Shown in pieces: positions 25,708-33,966 of a stretch of 64,000 bases of DNA. Every line of letters begins with the position of its first letter. Within the stretch, counting starts at the first letter, position 1. The notes beneath the pieces are model-generated. The model saw nothing but the letters and a program-made list of their open reading frames with translations, searched no databases and had not been told where the DNA came from. The position numbers and the translations under genes were made by a program. Origin of the DNA: Mesorhizobium sp. B1-1-8 (lineage in GTDB: Bacteria > Pseudomonadota > Alphaproteobacteria > Rhizobiales > Rhizobiaceae); assembly GCF_006442795.2 (NCBI RefSeq), contig NZ_CP083956.1, positions 1,589,501 to 1,653,500 on the forward strand, in the 5' to 3' direction.

Positions 25708-27753
25708 ATGGAAGCCCTACAATATCTCGGTCCGATGAAATGGATGGCGATCGAGGTAACCGTTCTGGTCATCGTGCTGGCAATCCTGTTCTGGTGGAGC
25801 GGCGTGGTCCGCTACATCCCAAACGACAGGCTCGGTATCCTAGAGAAACTATGGAGTTTTCGCGGCTCCGTTAGAAATGGCTTCATTGCGCTCAACCGTG
25901 AGGCCGGCTACCAGCCGGAAGTCGTGCGCGGTGGCCTACATTTCTTCATGCCGTTTCAATATTCGATGCATCGCGCCAATCTTGTCACCATCCCGCAGGG
26001 TCAGATCGGCTATGTCTTTGCCCGTGATGGCAAGCCGCTGCCGCCGACGCAGACACTTGCTTCCAACACCGACGCCGATGATTTCCAGGATGTGCGCGGC
26101 TTTCTCGAAAAAGGCGGACAGAAAGGACCGCAACGCAAGATCTTGCGTGAAGGCACCTATGCCATCAATCTCGCACAATTCATCGTGCTCACCGCCCAGT
26201 CGATCTATGCCGTTAATCTGAGCTCGTCGGAACAGAACCTTTTTATCAATATGTCCAACATGATCTCGGAGCGGGGCGGCTTTGAGCCAGTCGTCATCCA
26301 TAATGCAGAGGACATGATCGGTATCGTCACCATCCATGACGGTCCGGCCCTGCCGGACGGCGAGATCATCGCACCGACTGTGGCCAACGATCCGAACGAC
26401 CCGAATTTTCACAACAATTTTCAGGACCCGGAGAAGTTTCTCAATGCCGGTGGCTACCGTGGCCGGCAGCTGCAGGTGCTGGCCGACGGTAGCTACTTCC
26501 TCAATCGCATTTTCGCGACCGTCGAACTGGTCGAGAAGACGGTCATTGACGTTGGCACGGTGGGTGTCGTGGTCTCCTATAACGGCCGCCACGGCACGGA
26601 TCTATCCGGGCAGGCATACCGTCACGGCGAGCTGGTCGAAATCGGTGCACGCGGTGTCTGGTCAACGCCGCTACTGCCAGGCAAGTATGCGTTCAATACC
26701 TATGCCGGCAAGATCATCACCGTGCCGACCACCAACTTCGTGCTCAAATGGACTAAGGAGCAGTTTGGCGAACACAGGCTGGACGAGAACCTGTCTGAGG
26801 TGTCGTTGATCACCAAGGATGCGTTCGAGCCTGTGCTGCCGCTCTCCGTTGTCGTGCATATCGACTATATGAAGGCGCCGCTCGTGGTGCAGCGCTTCGG
26901 CGACATCAAGCGGCTGGTCGAACAAACGCTCGATCCGATGGTTTCCGCCTACTTCAAGAATATCGCCCAGACAAAGACGCTGATCCAGCTTTTGCAGGAG
27001 CGTAGCGACATCCAGCGCAAATCGGGCGAGGAGATGCGCGAAAAATTCAATTCCTACAGCCTCGAGCTGCAGGAAGTGTTGATTGGTACGCCCCGTGCTG
27101 CGAATGGCCAGAACAGCATAGAGCAGATCCTGATCCAGCTGCGCGAGCGTCAGATTGCAGTCGAAAAGGTCGAGACTTACAAATTGCAGGAGAAGGCGGC
27201 CATTCAGGAACGCACGTTGCGTGAGAAGGAGGCGCTGGCCGAACAGCAAGCCAAGATCACGACGTCGGCACTTACCATCGAGATAAGCGAGAACGAAGGC
27301 AAGGCGCAACTCGCCCGCACCCGCCAGGAGGCGGAAACCATTCAGGTCACCGCCAAGGCAGAGGCCGAGAAGGTGCGCGTCGGCGGCCAGGGCGAGGCCG
27401 ACATGATCAAGGCTGTCGCGCTTGCCGATGCCGAACGCATCAAGGCGACCGGTTTTGCGGAGGCCGAGAAGGTGCGCGCCATCGGTCTGGCGGAGGCTGA
27501 GGCCACCGAAAAGAAGGTCGCGGCCTTCGGCGGCCCGGACTATCAGCTCAACTCGCAGGTTCTCATGCGCTTCGCCGAGGCGATCGAGAATGGCAGGCTA
27601 CCGCTCGTGCCGCAGATCCAGATCGGCGCTACAGGTGGCGAGAAGGGGGCCGCCAATGGGCTTGTCGAGATGATGCTTTCGATGCTCGTCGCCGACCGGA
27701 TCGGGCGGCAAGCCCTACCGGATGCGACCTCGGAAACCGTCGAGGAAGAATGA
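25708..27753 (+). CDS. Large SPFH/band-7 flotillin-like membrane protein
   Basis: 681 residues, GGAGAGAAGAG before the ATG. One N-terminal transmembrane helix (about 14-34) is followed by a band-7/SPFH region with an internal insert (about 95-290). A long charged coiled coil is very rich in Ala-Glu repeats (about 490-630; repeated AEAEKVR and DAERIKATGFAEAEKVRAIG units), as in flotillins. The tail ends SETVEEE. SPFH proteins assemble as large cages on membrane microdomains; bacterial ones often pair with an NfeD protein, absent here. Its less GC-biased codon use and flanking gene remnants suggest acquisition. Specific role unknown. Confidence 0.85.
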   Translation: MEALQYLGPMKWMAIEVTVLVIVLAILFWWSGVVRYIPNDRLGILEKLWSFRGSVRNGFIALNREAGYQPEVVRGGLHFFMPFQYSMHRANLVTIPQGQIGYVFARDGKPLPPTQTLASNTDADDFQDVRGFLEKGGQKGPQRKILREGTYAINLAQFIVLTAQSIYAVNLSSSEQNLFINMSNMISERGGFEPVVIHNAEDMIGIVTIHDGPALPDGEIIAPTVANDPNDPNFHNNFQDPEKFLNAGGYRGRQLQVLADGSYFLNRIFATVELVEKTVIDVGTVGVVVSYNGRHGTDLSGQAYRHGELVEIGARGVWSTPLLPGKYAFNTYAGKIITVPTTNFVLKWTKEQFGEHRLDENLSEVSLITKDAFEPVLPLSVVVHIDYMKAPLVVQRFGDIKRLVEQTLDPMVSAYFKNIAQTKTLIQLLQERSDIQRKSGEEMREKFNSYSLELQEVLIGTPRAANGQNSIEQILIQLRERQIAVEKVETYKLQEKAAIQERTLREKEALAEQQAKITTSALTIEISENEGKAQLARTRQEAETIQVTAKAEAEKVRVGGQGEADMIKAVALADAERIKATGFAEAEKVRAIGLAEAEATEKKVAAFGGPDYQLNSQVLMRFAEAIENGRLPLVPQIQIGATGGEKGAANGLVEMMLSMLVADRIGRQALPDATSETVEEE

Positions 27754-27859
27754 TTGCGGATGGGCCGGTTGTACCGGCCCATTTTGCGCTCCTGCCGAAC
27801 CGTACTGCGGCGAGGCGCAGGAATCTAATCATGTCGTGCGGCGGTTGGTCGATTCGCAG

Positions 27860-28038
27860 GGTTCCGCGAAGGAACGCCTTATGACAGCCGGCTCGCCCGT
27901 GAAATCGGGCGCGCGCTCAACGATGTGGGATTCTTCCATCCGGTGGAGTTCCAAATGGGAGATATCGACCGCGTTTTTTACTTCAGCGCGCCAATTCTTC
28001 GCCAAGCCAACTGAGGTGAAGGAAAGGGTCTCTCGGAA
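27860..28038 (+). pseudogene. Remnant of a 2OG-Fe(II) oxygenase (isopenicillin N synthase-like) gene
   Basis: One frame reads YDSRLAREIGRALNDVGFF and continues to GDIDRVFYFSA. After about 27982 the similarity continues in another frame as ARQFFAKPTEVKERVSRK. Family members have the same order: ...aCxdxGFF..., IDrvf, rrFFaLPxeeKerv. The catalytic His/Asp core is entirely missing. So this is a short frameshifted fragment of the N-terminal region. Confidence 0.65.
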
Positions 28039-28040
28039 AC

Positions 28041-28056
28041 TTAACGCGCCTTTAAA
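28041..28056 (+). repeat. 16-bp direct repeat, right copy (TTAACGCGCCTTTAAA)
   Basis: 60 bp before the PBP start; same sequence and orientation as 24865-24880. Confidence 0.6.
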
Positions 28057-28115
28057 CCGCCGCATCTACTCTGCACCCCGAGCGCCATCGGCACCGGGGA
28101 CAGCAAGCACAGCGC

Positions 28116-30383
28116 ATGGCGAACCGCAGAGACAGTCGCATCGAACCGAGCTTCGAGGGGTCGCCCCGCGCGAAATCCTCCGACGGCTTTTCGGTGAGCG
28201 AGGAGGATCGCGTCGTGCCGGGCAGCCGCAAAGCTTCAAAGGGCAAATCCGCCAAGGCAAAATCGCGCAGCCGCGGTCGGAGCGCAAGCCGGCGCGGGCT
28301 AGTCGGGATTTTCGGCCGCCTGCTTTACTGGTGCTTCGTGCTGTGCATCTGGGGCGGCATCGCGGTGGCCGGCATCGTCGTTTATTATGGCGCCAAAATG
28401 CCGGCGGCCACCACATGGTCGATCCCCGACCGCGCCCCCAACATCAAGATCGTCTCGGTCGACGGCGGGCTGATCGCCAATCGCGGCATGTCGGGCGGCG
28501 AGGCCGTCGGCCTCCATGAAATGTCGCCCTATATCCCGCAAGCCGTGGTAGCCATCGAGGACCGCCGCTTCTATTCGCATTTCGGCATCGATCCAATCGG
28601 GCTGTCGCGCGCCATGGTCACCAACCTGCTCGGCGGCCATTTCTCGCAGGGCGGCTCGACGCTGACGCAGCAGCTTGCGAAAAACCTGTTCCTGACGCCG
28701 GACCGCACGCTGGAGCGCAAGGTGCAGGAAGTGCTGCTCGCGCTCTGGCTGGAGCACAAGCACAGCAAGGACCAGATCCTCGAAATGTATCTCAACCGGG
28801 TCTATTTCGGCTCCGGCGCCTATGGCGTAGAAGCGGCCTCGCGACGTTATTTCGGCAAGAGCGCGCGCGATGTCTCGCTCTCCGAGGCAGCCTTGCTGGC
28901 CGGCCTCTTGAAGGCGCCGTCGCGGCTCTCGCCGGCGCGCGACCCGAAAGCGGCGGAAGAGCGGGCGCAACTCGTGCTCGCGGCCATGCGCGAGGAAGGC
29001 AAGATCAGCGACAAGGAATATAAGGTAGCGCTGAGCGCGCCGGCGACGCGCTCGCCGTCCTATTGGACCGGCTCGGAGAACTACGTCGCCGACACGGTCA
29101 TGGAAGAGCTTCCCGATCTGATCGGCGACGTGCGCGGCGACATCATCATCGACACCACCGTCGACCTGACTTTACAGAAGCTCGCCGAGCAGTCGATCCG
29201 GCGGCTGATCGACGAGAGCGGCAAGAAGCTCAACGTCACGCAAGGGGCGCTGGTGTCGATCGACGATTCCGGCGCCGTGCGCGCCATGGTCGGCGGCTAT
29301 GACTATTCGACCAGCCAGTTCGACCGCGCCTCGGAAGCGCGGCGCCAGCCCGGCTCGGCCTTCAAGCCGTTCGTCTACATGGCCGCGCTCGAAGCCGGCC
29401 GCACGCCGGACAGCGTGCGCAACGACGCCCCTATCAAGATCGGCAAGTGGACGCCGGACAATTACGGCGGCAAATATTATGGCAAGGTGACGCTGGCGAC
29501 GGCGCTCGCCAAGTCGCTGAACTCGGTGGCGGCGCAGCTCACCATGGAAGTCGGCCCCGACGCGGTGGTCGAGGCGGCGCACCGCATGGGCATCCAGTCC
29601 GACCTGCAGGCCAACACCTCGATCGCGCTCGGCACCTCGGAAGTGACGCCGCTGGAACTGACGTCGGCTTACGTGCCGTTCGCCAACGGCGGCTACAAGC
29701 CGGATATCCATTTCATCCGCCGCATCACCACGGCCGACGGCAAGGTGCTCTACAACGACAGTAGCGGCAGCGCGCCGCGCGTCCTCAAGGCCGACATCGT
29801 CGGCATGATGAATTCGATGATGACCGGCACGGTCGAGGTCGGCACCGCCAAGAAGGCGGCCTTCAACTGGCCTTCGGCGGGCAAGACCGGCACCAGCCAG
29901 AACTCGCGCGACGCCTGGTTCGTCGGCTACACCGCCAATCTCACCACCGGCGTGTGGTTCGGCAATGACGACGGCAGCCCGATGAAGAAGGTGACCGGCG
30001 GCGCGCTGCCGGCGCAGGCCTGGCATGAATTCATGGTCGCCGCGCATGAAGGCGTGCCGGTCAGGCCGCTGCCCGGCACCTGGAAGTCGACGCCGTCCGA
30101 CACGATCGTGCCGGACGAGATCCCGTCGGCCGATGCCTCGCAGCCGCCACCGGTGCCGCAAGCGCCGGTCGGCCGGTCGGCGCCAGTCGCCGCCCAGGCA
30201 CCGGCGCCGGCAAAGCCGGCACGGACCGCGCAACCGGCCGAAACGGTCGATGCCGGCGGCTTCGACATGCCGGGCGACGGCGGCGCCACCGCCTCGATCA
30301 AGCATCCCGTGCCGCCCGGCGATGTCGGCGGCCGGACCAGGAAGCGGCAGACCTCGATCCTCGACATTCTGGGCGGCGGCTAA
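28116..30383 (+). CDS. Class A penicillin-binding protein (PBP1A-type)
   Basis: 755-residue bifunctional cell-wall synthase. A basic cytoplasmic tail of about 65 residues precedes one transmembrane helix (about 69-92). The glycosyltransferase domain (about 115-310) has the catalytic Glu in AIEDRRFYSHFGID and the motif GGSTLTQQLAKNLFLT. The transpeptidase domain has SAFK (RQPGSAFKPFVY), SLN (AKSLNSVAAQ) and KTG (AGKTGTSQNSRDAWFVGYT). The C-terminus is a long Pro/Ala-rich extension. It stands as a single gene before the SDR. Confidence 0.93.
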   Translation: MANRRDSRIEPSFEGSPRAKSSDGFSVSEEDRVVPGSRKASKGKSAKAKSRSRGRSASRRGLVGIFGRLLYWCFVLCIWGGIAVAGIVVYYGAKMPAATTWSIPDRAPNIKIVSVDGGLIANRGMSGGEAVGLHEMSPYIPQAVVAIEDRRFYSHFGIDPIGLSRAMVTNLLGGHFSQGGSTLTQQLAKNLFLTPDRTLERKVQEVLLALWLEHKHSKDQILEMYLNRVYFGSGAYGVEAASRRYFGKSARDVSLSEAALLAGLLKAPSRLSPARDPKAAEERAQLVLAAMREEGKISDKEYKVALSAPATRSPSYWTGSENYVADTVMEELPDLIGDVRGDIIIDTTVDLTLQKLAEQSIRRLIDESGKKLNVTQGALVSIDDSGAVRAMVGGYDYSTSQFDRASEARRQPGSAFKPFVYMAALEAGRTPDSVRNDAPIKIGKWTPDNYGGKYYGKVTLATALAKSLNSVAAQLTMEVGPDAVVEAAHRMGIQSDLQANTSIALGTSEVTPLELTSAYVPFANGGYKPDIHFIRRITTADGKVLYNDSSGSAPRVLKADIVGMMNSMMTGTVEVGTAKKAAFNWPSAGKTGTSQNSRDAWFVGYTANLTTGVWFGNDDGSPMKKVTGGALPAQAWHEFMVAAHEGVPVRPLPGTWKSTPSDTIVPDEIPSADASQPPPVPQAPVGRSAPVAAQAPAPAKPARTAQPAETVDAGGFDMPGDGGATASIKHPVPPGDVGGRTRKRQTSILDILGGG

Positions 30384-30439
30384 CTCGCCTCTCGCCACCA
30401 CGGCCGGCTTCGGCTACATGTCCGGCCGGAGACCATGCC

Positions 30440-31189
30440 ATGGCCGAGACCGACAGCAGAAAAACCATCGTGCTCACCGGCGCCAGCCGCGGCATCGGCC
30501 ATGCGACGGTGAAGCGCTTTTCGCGCGAGGGCTGGCGCGTCATCACCTGCTCGCGCCAGGCCTTCGCCGAGGATTGCCCGTGGCCTGCCGGGCCTGAGGA
30601 CCATATCAAGGTCGATCTCGCCGACCAGGAGGATGTCGGCATCGCCGTCTCCGAAATCCGGCATCGGCTGGAGGCGCATGGCGGGCAACTCAACGCGCTG
30701 GTCAACAATGCCGGCATCTCGCCGAAGTTGAAAGACGGCAGCCGGATGAATTCGATCGATACGCCGATGCATGTCTGGCGCGACGTGTTCCAGGTCAATT
30801 TCTTCGCGCCGATCATGCTGGCCAGGGGCCTGTTCAAGGAACTGGCAGCAGCGAAGGGCTCGATCGTCAACGTCACCTCGATCGCCGGCACCCGGGTGCA
30901 TCCGTTCGCCGGCACCGCCTATGCTACGTCGAAGGCCGCACTCGGCTCGCTGACGCGCGAGATGGCGCATGATTTCGGTCCGCACGGTATCCGCGTCAAC
31001 GCGATCGCGCCGGGCGAGATCGACACCGCGATCCTGTCGCCCGGCACCGACAGAATAGTCGAGGCGATCCCGCTGCGGCGCCTCGGCGCCACCTCGGAGG
31101 TCGCCGACATCATCTTCTTCCTGTGCTCGGGCCAGGCGTCCTACGTGACCGGCTCGGAAATCCACATCAATGGCGGCCAGCACGTCTGA
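30440..31189 (+). CDS. SDR-family oxidoreductase
   Basis: 249-residue short-chain dehydrogenase. Cofactor motif TGASRGIGHA, structural NNAGIS, catalytic Ser/Tyr/Lys region with VNVTSIAG and YATSKAALG, and a C-terminal GSEIHINGGQHV. Asn-Ser-Tyr-Lys tetrad intact, so an active enzyme is expected. Substrate unknown; no operon partner on this strand. Confidence 0.88.
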   Translation: MAETDSRKTIVLTGASRGIGHATVKRFSREGWRVITCSRQAFAEDCPWPAGPEDHIKVDLADQEDVGIAVSEIRHRLEAHGGQLNALVNNAGISPKLKDGSRMNSIDTPMHVWRDVFQVNFFAPIMLARGLFKELAAAKGSIVNVTSIAGTRVHPFAGTAYATSKAALGSLTREMAHDFGPHGIRVNAIAPGEIDTAILSPGTDRIVEAIPLRRLGATSEVADIIFFLCSGQASYVTGSEIHINGGQHV

Positions 31190-31198
31190 ACTGCTGAC

Positions 31199-32119
31199 TT
31201 ATCCGGCTATGGTGAGGACGGCCTTGCCGCTGAAGCTGCGCTGTCGCAGCGCGTCCAGGGCCTTGGCAATGTCTGTCCACGGCACGGTCAAGGCGACGCG
31301 GGTTTCCAGCCGGCCGGCCGCGACCAAGCCAAGCAGCCAGGCGATGTCCGCGCCGATGGCTGAGCCGGACGTGTAGTAGGCGAACGTCTGAAGCCTCGCT
31401 CCTTCGTGACCCGGAACGAACTGGCGGAATCCGACGGGCGTGAGCTCGCCGCTGCTCGAACCGAACATGACGATGGTGCCGCCAGGCGCGACACGCTCTA
31501 TGGCCCGCGCGAGGCTTTCGCCGCCGACCGACTCGGTGATCAACGAAAACGGCCCCTCGGCCAGCTCGATCGACCCGACGATTTTCGCGGCTCCCAGCCC
31601 ACGGAGATCCTCGTCGTGCCGGGTGGCGGCGACCGCGGTCACGATCCCGCCTTGCTGGCGGGCAATCTGGATCTGGAAGCGGCCAACCGCGCCGCTCGCG
31701 CCGGTAATCAGGACCTGCTGGCCGGTCAGGTCGCCGCCATGGCGCAACGTCCTTAGCGCCGTCGTGCCCGCGACCGGAAGCGTGGCAGCGGAAGCGAAGC
31801 TGACGCCTTCCGGCAGGACGGCGAGACGGTCGGTTGGAACGGCAACGCGTTCGGCCCAGCCCGCCTGGTCGACCAAAGCCGCAACCCGTGTGCCCGCGAC
31901 CGGGCCGGAGCCATCGGCTGCTGCCCGTTCGATCACGCCGACGACGTCCTGGCCGGGTACCCAGCCATCGCGGCGAATGCCGAGCAGGCGCAGTTCGCCA
32001 CGGTTCAACGACGTTGCATGGACTGCCACCAATGCTTCATTCGAACAACAATGTGGCTCGTCGATTTCGGTGAGCTTCAGCCTGCTTTGGCTGTCGGAAG
32101 AGATAGCGAGAGCGAGCAT
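31199..32119 (-). CDS. Zinc-independent MDR alcohol dehydrogenase/quinone oxidoreductase
   Basis: 306 residues if started at the ATG at 32119, which has AAGGTGG upstream; an in-frame ATG at 32155 is possible. GroES-like N-terminal domain, NADPH motif ITGASGAVGRFQIQIA, and no structural-zinc cysteine cluster, so quinone-oxidoreductase like. Converges with the SDR and diverges from an AraC regulator, which probably controls it. Confidence 0.82.
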   Translation of the reverse strand: MLALAISSDSQSRLKLTEIDEPHCCSNEALVAVHATSLNRGELRLLGIRRDGWVPGQDVVGVIERAAADGSGPVAGTRVAALVDQAGWAERVAVPTDRLAVLPEGVSFASAATLPVAGTTALRTLRHGGDLTGQQVLITGASGAVGRFQIQIARQQGGIVTAVAATRHDEDLRGLGAAKIVGSIELAEGPFSLITESVGGESLARAIERVAPGGTIVMFGSSSGELTPVGFRQFVPGHEGARLQTFAYYTSGSAIGADIAWLLGLVAAGRLETRVALTVPWTDIAKALDALRQRSFSGKAVLTIAG

Positions 32120-32233
32120 TAAGCCACCTTTGAAATTTGACGAGACAATTGCCACGAGAGGGCTCGACCCTATCGACTTTCGCGGCTGAAAAATTTAGAT
32201 AAAAAGCCAAATGATCGCTAAAAGCAGTCAACT

Positions 32234-33040
32234 ATGAGGCAACCGCTCCGCTGGCCCTGGCGAGACTTCGATGTCGACGACGTGCTGGCGCCGGCGATCG
32301 CCATTCGCGTCGACGTTACCGAGACCCGGGCTGAGGTGGCCGAGCATTGGCATCGCAAGGGACAACTCGTCTTCGCGCTCGGTGGCGGGGTCACCTGCCG
32401 TGTTCCCGGCGGCCTCTGGATGGTGCCGCCGCATTGCGGCGTGTGGATCCCAAGCGGCATGGAGCACAGCAACATCGCGACGGCCAATGCGCGGATTTTC
32501 TTCGTCTACTTCGAGCCGGGCGCTGCCGAACTGCCGGACCGGTGCTGCACGCTTTCGATCTCGCCTCTGCTGCGCGAGTTGATCATCGAACTGTCGGATT
32601 GTGCACCGGATGACGCACGAGGCGACCTTCTGGCGGGGATTCTGCTCGCCGAGCTGCCGCGTATGCCTGTCCAGCAATTGCATCTGCCGATCTCGGCCGA
32701 GCCGCGCTTGCGGCGCATCGCCGAGGCGTTGGCCGACGATCCCGCCGACCGCAGCACGCTGGCGCAATGGGCCAGTCGCGTTGCGCTCAGCGAGAGCAGT
32801 CTGGCACGCCTCGTCGTCAAGGAGACGGGGCTGACTTTCGGGCGCTGGCGCCAGCAACTGCACCTGATCGTGGCGCTGCGGGAACTGGCTTCAGGCGCCA
32901 GCGTGCAGCAGGTTTCGGGCGATCTCGGCTATGAATCCGTCACGGCTTTCATCACCATGTTCAAGAAGGCGCTGGGCAAGCCCCCGGCAAAATATCTCGG
33001 CGATATCGCGCGAGATGGTGGCTCCGCATTCATCGCGTGA
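32234..33040 (+). CDS. AraC-family transcriptional regulator with cupin N-terminus
   Basis: 268 residues. The N-terminal cupin (EHWHRKGQLVFALGGGVTCR, PPHCGVWIPSGMEH) resembles the ligand pocket of AraC-type sensors. The two C-terminal helix-turn-helices are WASRVALSESSLARLVVKET and the signature region VQQVSGDLGYESVTAFITMFKKALG ending PAKYL. Divergent arrangement with the MDR gene (114 bp between starts) is typical of activator and target. Confidence 0.87.
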   Translation: MRQPLRWPWRDFDVDDVLAPAIAIRVDVTETRAEVAEHWHRKGQLVFALGGGVTCRVPGGLWMVPPHCGVWIPSGMEHSNIATANARIFFVYFEPGAAELPDRCCTLSISPLLRELIIELSDCAPDDARGDLLAGILLAELPRMPVQQLHLPISAEPRLRRIAEALADDPADRSTLAQWASRVALSESSLARLVVKETGLTFGRWRQQLHLIVALRELASGASVQQVSGDLGYESVTAFITMFKKALGKPPAKYLGDIARDGGSAFIA

Positions 33041-33111
33041 TCGGCTAGTTGCGCGCGGAAGCATCAAACTGGCGGGCGCACCGGCGAGAAATGGCAAATC
33101 TGCTGCCGCGC

Positions 33112-33552
33112 TCAATCCGCCTGGAGCAGGTTCTCGATATCGAAGACGGTATGATTGGTCAGCGTTTTGGGGATTTCCGCCTCGATCTTGTCGCCGACTT
33201 CCTTATGCAGTTTCTGGCGCATCTCGCCGAGCACCTGAGGCGGCGCGATCAGCACCAGCGCATCGAATTCGCCCCGATGCGCGAGCTTGTAAAGCCGCTC
33301 GGCGATGTCATCGGCAAAGCGTTCCTTGCCAAGGCGGTGCCAGTCGGTTTCTTCGACGGCGCTGCGGGGTCCTTCATTGCTTTGTCGGCCCGGCTTGTCG
33401 CTGCCCTGCTCACGGGTAGCCGGATTCTCCTGCTCCATTTCCTGGACCACCTCAAGTTTCGGGAATTTGACGTCACCCTGGTTGCGCAGGAAGAGCGCCT
33501 TTTCGCCATCGGCCACGACGACCCAAAGTCCGTGTTTCAGCTTGATGCTCAT
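33112..33552 (-). CDS. Host attachment family protein (BaeRF-like)
   Basis: 146 residues from the ATG at 33552 (MSIKLKHGLWVVVADGEKAL). Proteins of this family were named from an Agrobacterium attachment gene; their fold resembles release-factor eRF1 domain 3-like (BaeRF) modules and their biochemical role is unsettled. Visible motifs are VVVADGEKALFLRN, a variable polar middle, DWHRLGKERFADDIAERL, and FDALVLIAPPQVLGEMR. Monocistronic. Confidence 0.8.
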   Translation of the reverse strand: MSIKLKHGLWVVVADGEKALFLRNQGDVKFPKLEVVQEMEQENPATREQGSDKPGRQSNEGPRSAVEETDWHRLGKERFADDIAERLYKLAHRGEFDALVLIAPPQVLGEMRQKLHKEVGDKIEAEIPKTLTNHTVFDIENLLQAD

Positions 33553-33966
33553 GGTGTTCCTCCTTGCCGGCTTCGGGCCGCCGATCGGCCATCGGAGCAG
33601 CCGGATCGGCAAAGATGGGATCGACATCCAAACGTGTCGCCAAGCATGATTGTTCCAACCGACCGGCACGGCTCGCCTCTCCCTCAAAAGCCATGTCAAT
33701 GCCGGCCCGGGAGAGCGTGGCTTTAATCTACTAACTTAGTAGAATTTAGAAAAAACTATTTTGCCGCTTCCTCGGCAAGGCGCTAAAAATTACGATGGAT
33801 CAGGGTGGGGTGCCGGTTGCCCCCGCTATGCGCGGCGCAAGCGTAGAATTTTTTTCTCCCGCTTATCATGGTCGCGAAAAAGCGATTGCCTGCTACCGGA
33901 GCCCGCGCGAGTGCTTGCCTTCTGATTTTGGGCGCGCCCGCGTAAAACTGCCAAACTGTTCCAGTA
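33553..33966. other. Intergenic region upstream of the sulfite operon
   Basis: No convincing gene. Between two leftward/rightward promoters it contains the 17-bp dyad at 33727-33743 followed by an AT-rich stretch (33744-33765) that could serve as promoter for cysG. Confidence 0.55.
33727..33743. promoter_or_regulatory. Perfect dyad TCTACTAA-C-TTAGTAGA upstream of cysG
   Basis: Eight-base arms around one central base, 224 bp before the cysG start. The shape and AT-rich flank fit an Rrf2-type or similar dimeric repressor of sulfur genes, but the regulator is not encoded here. Confidence 0.45.

Larger units (their letters stand above)
27754..28115. other. Intergenic region with gene remnant and repeat
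   Basis: Contains the broken oxygenase fragment and the right copy of the 16-bp repeat. The last 60 bp form the leader of the PBP gene. No intact gene. Confidence 0.6.
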
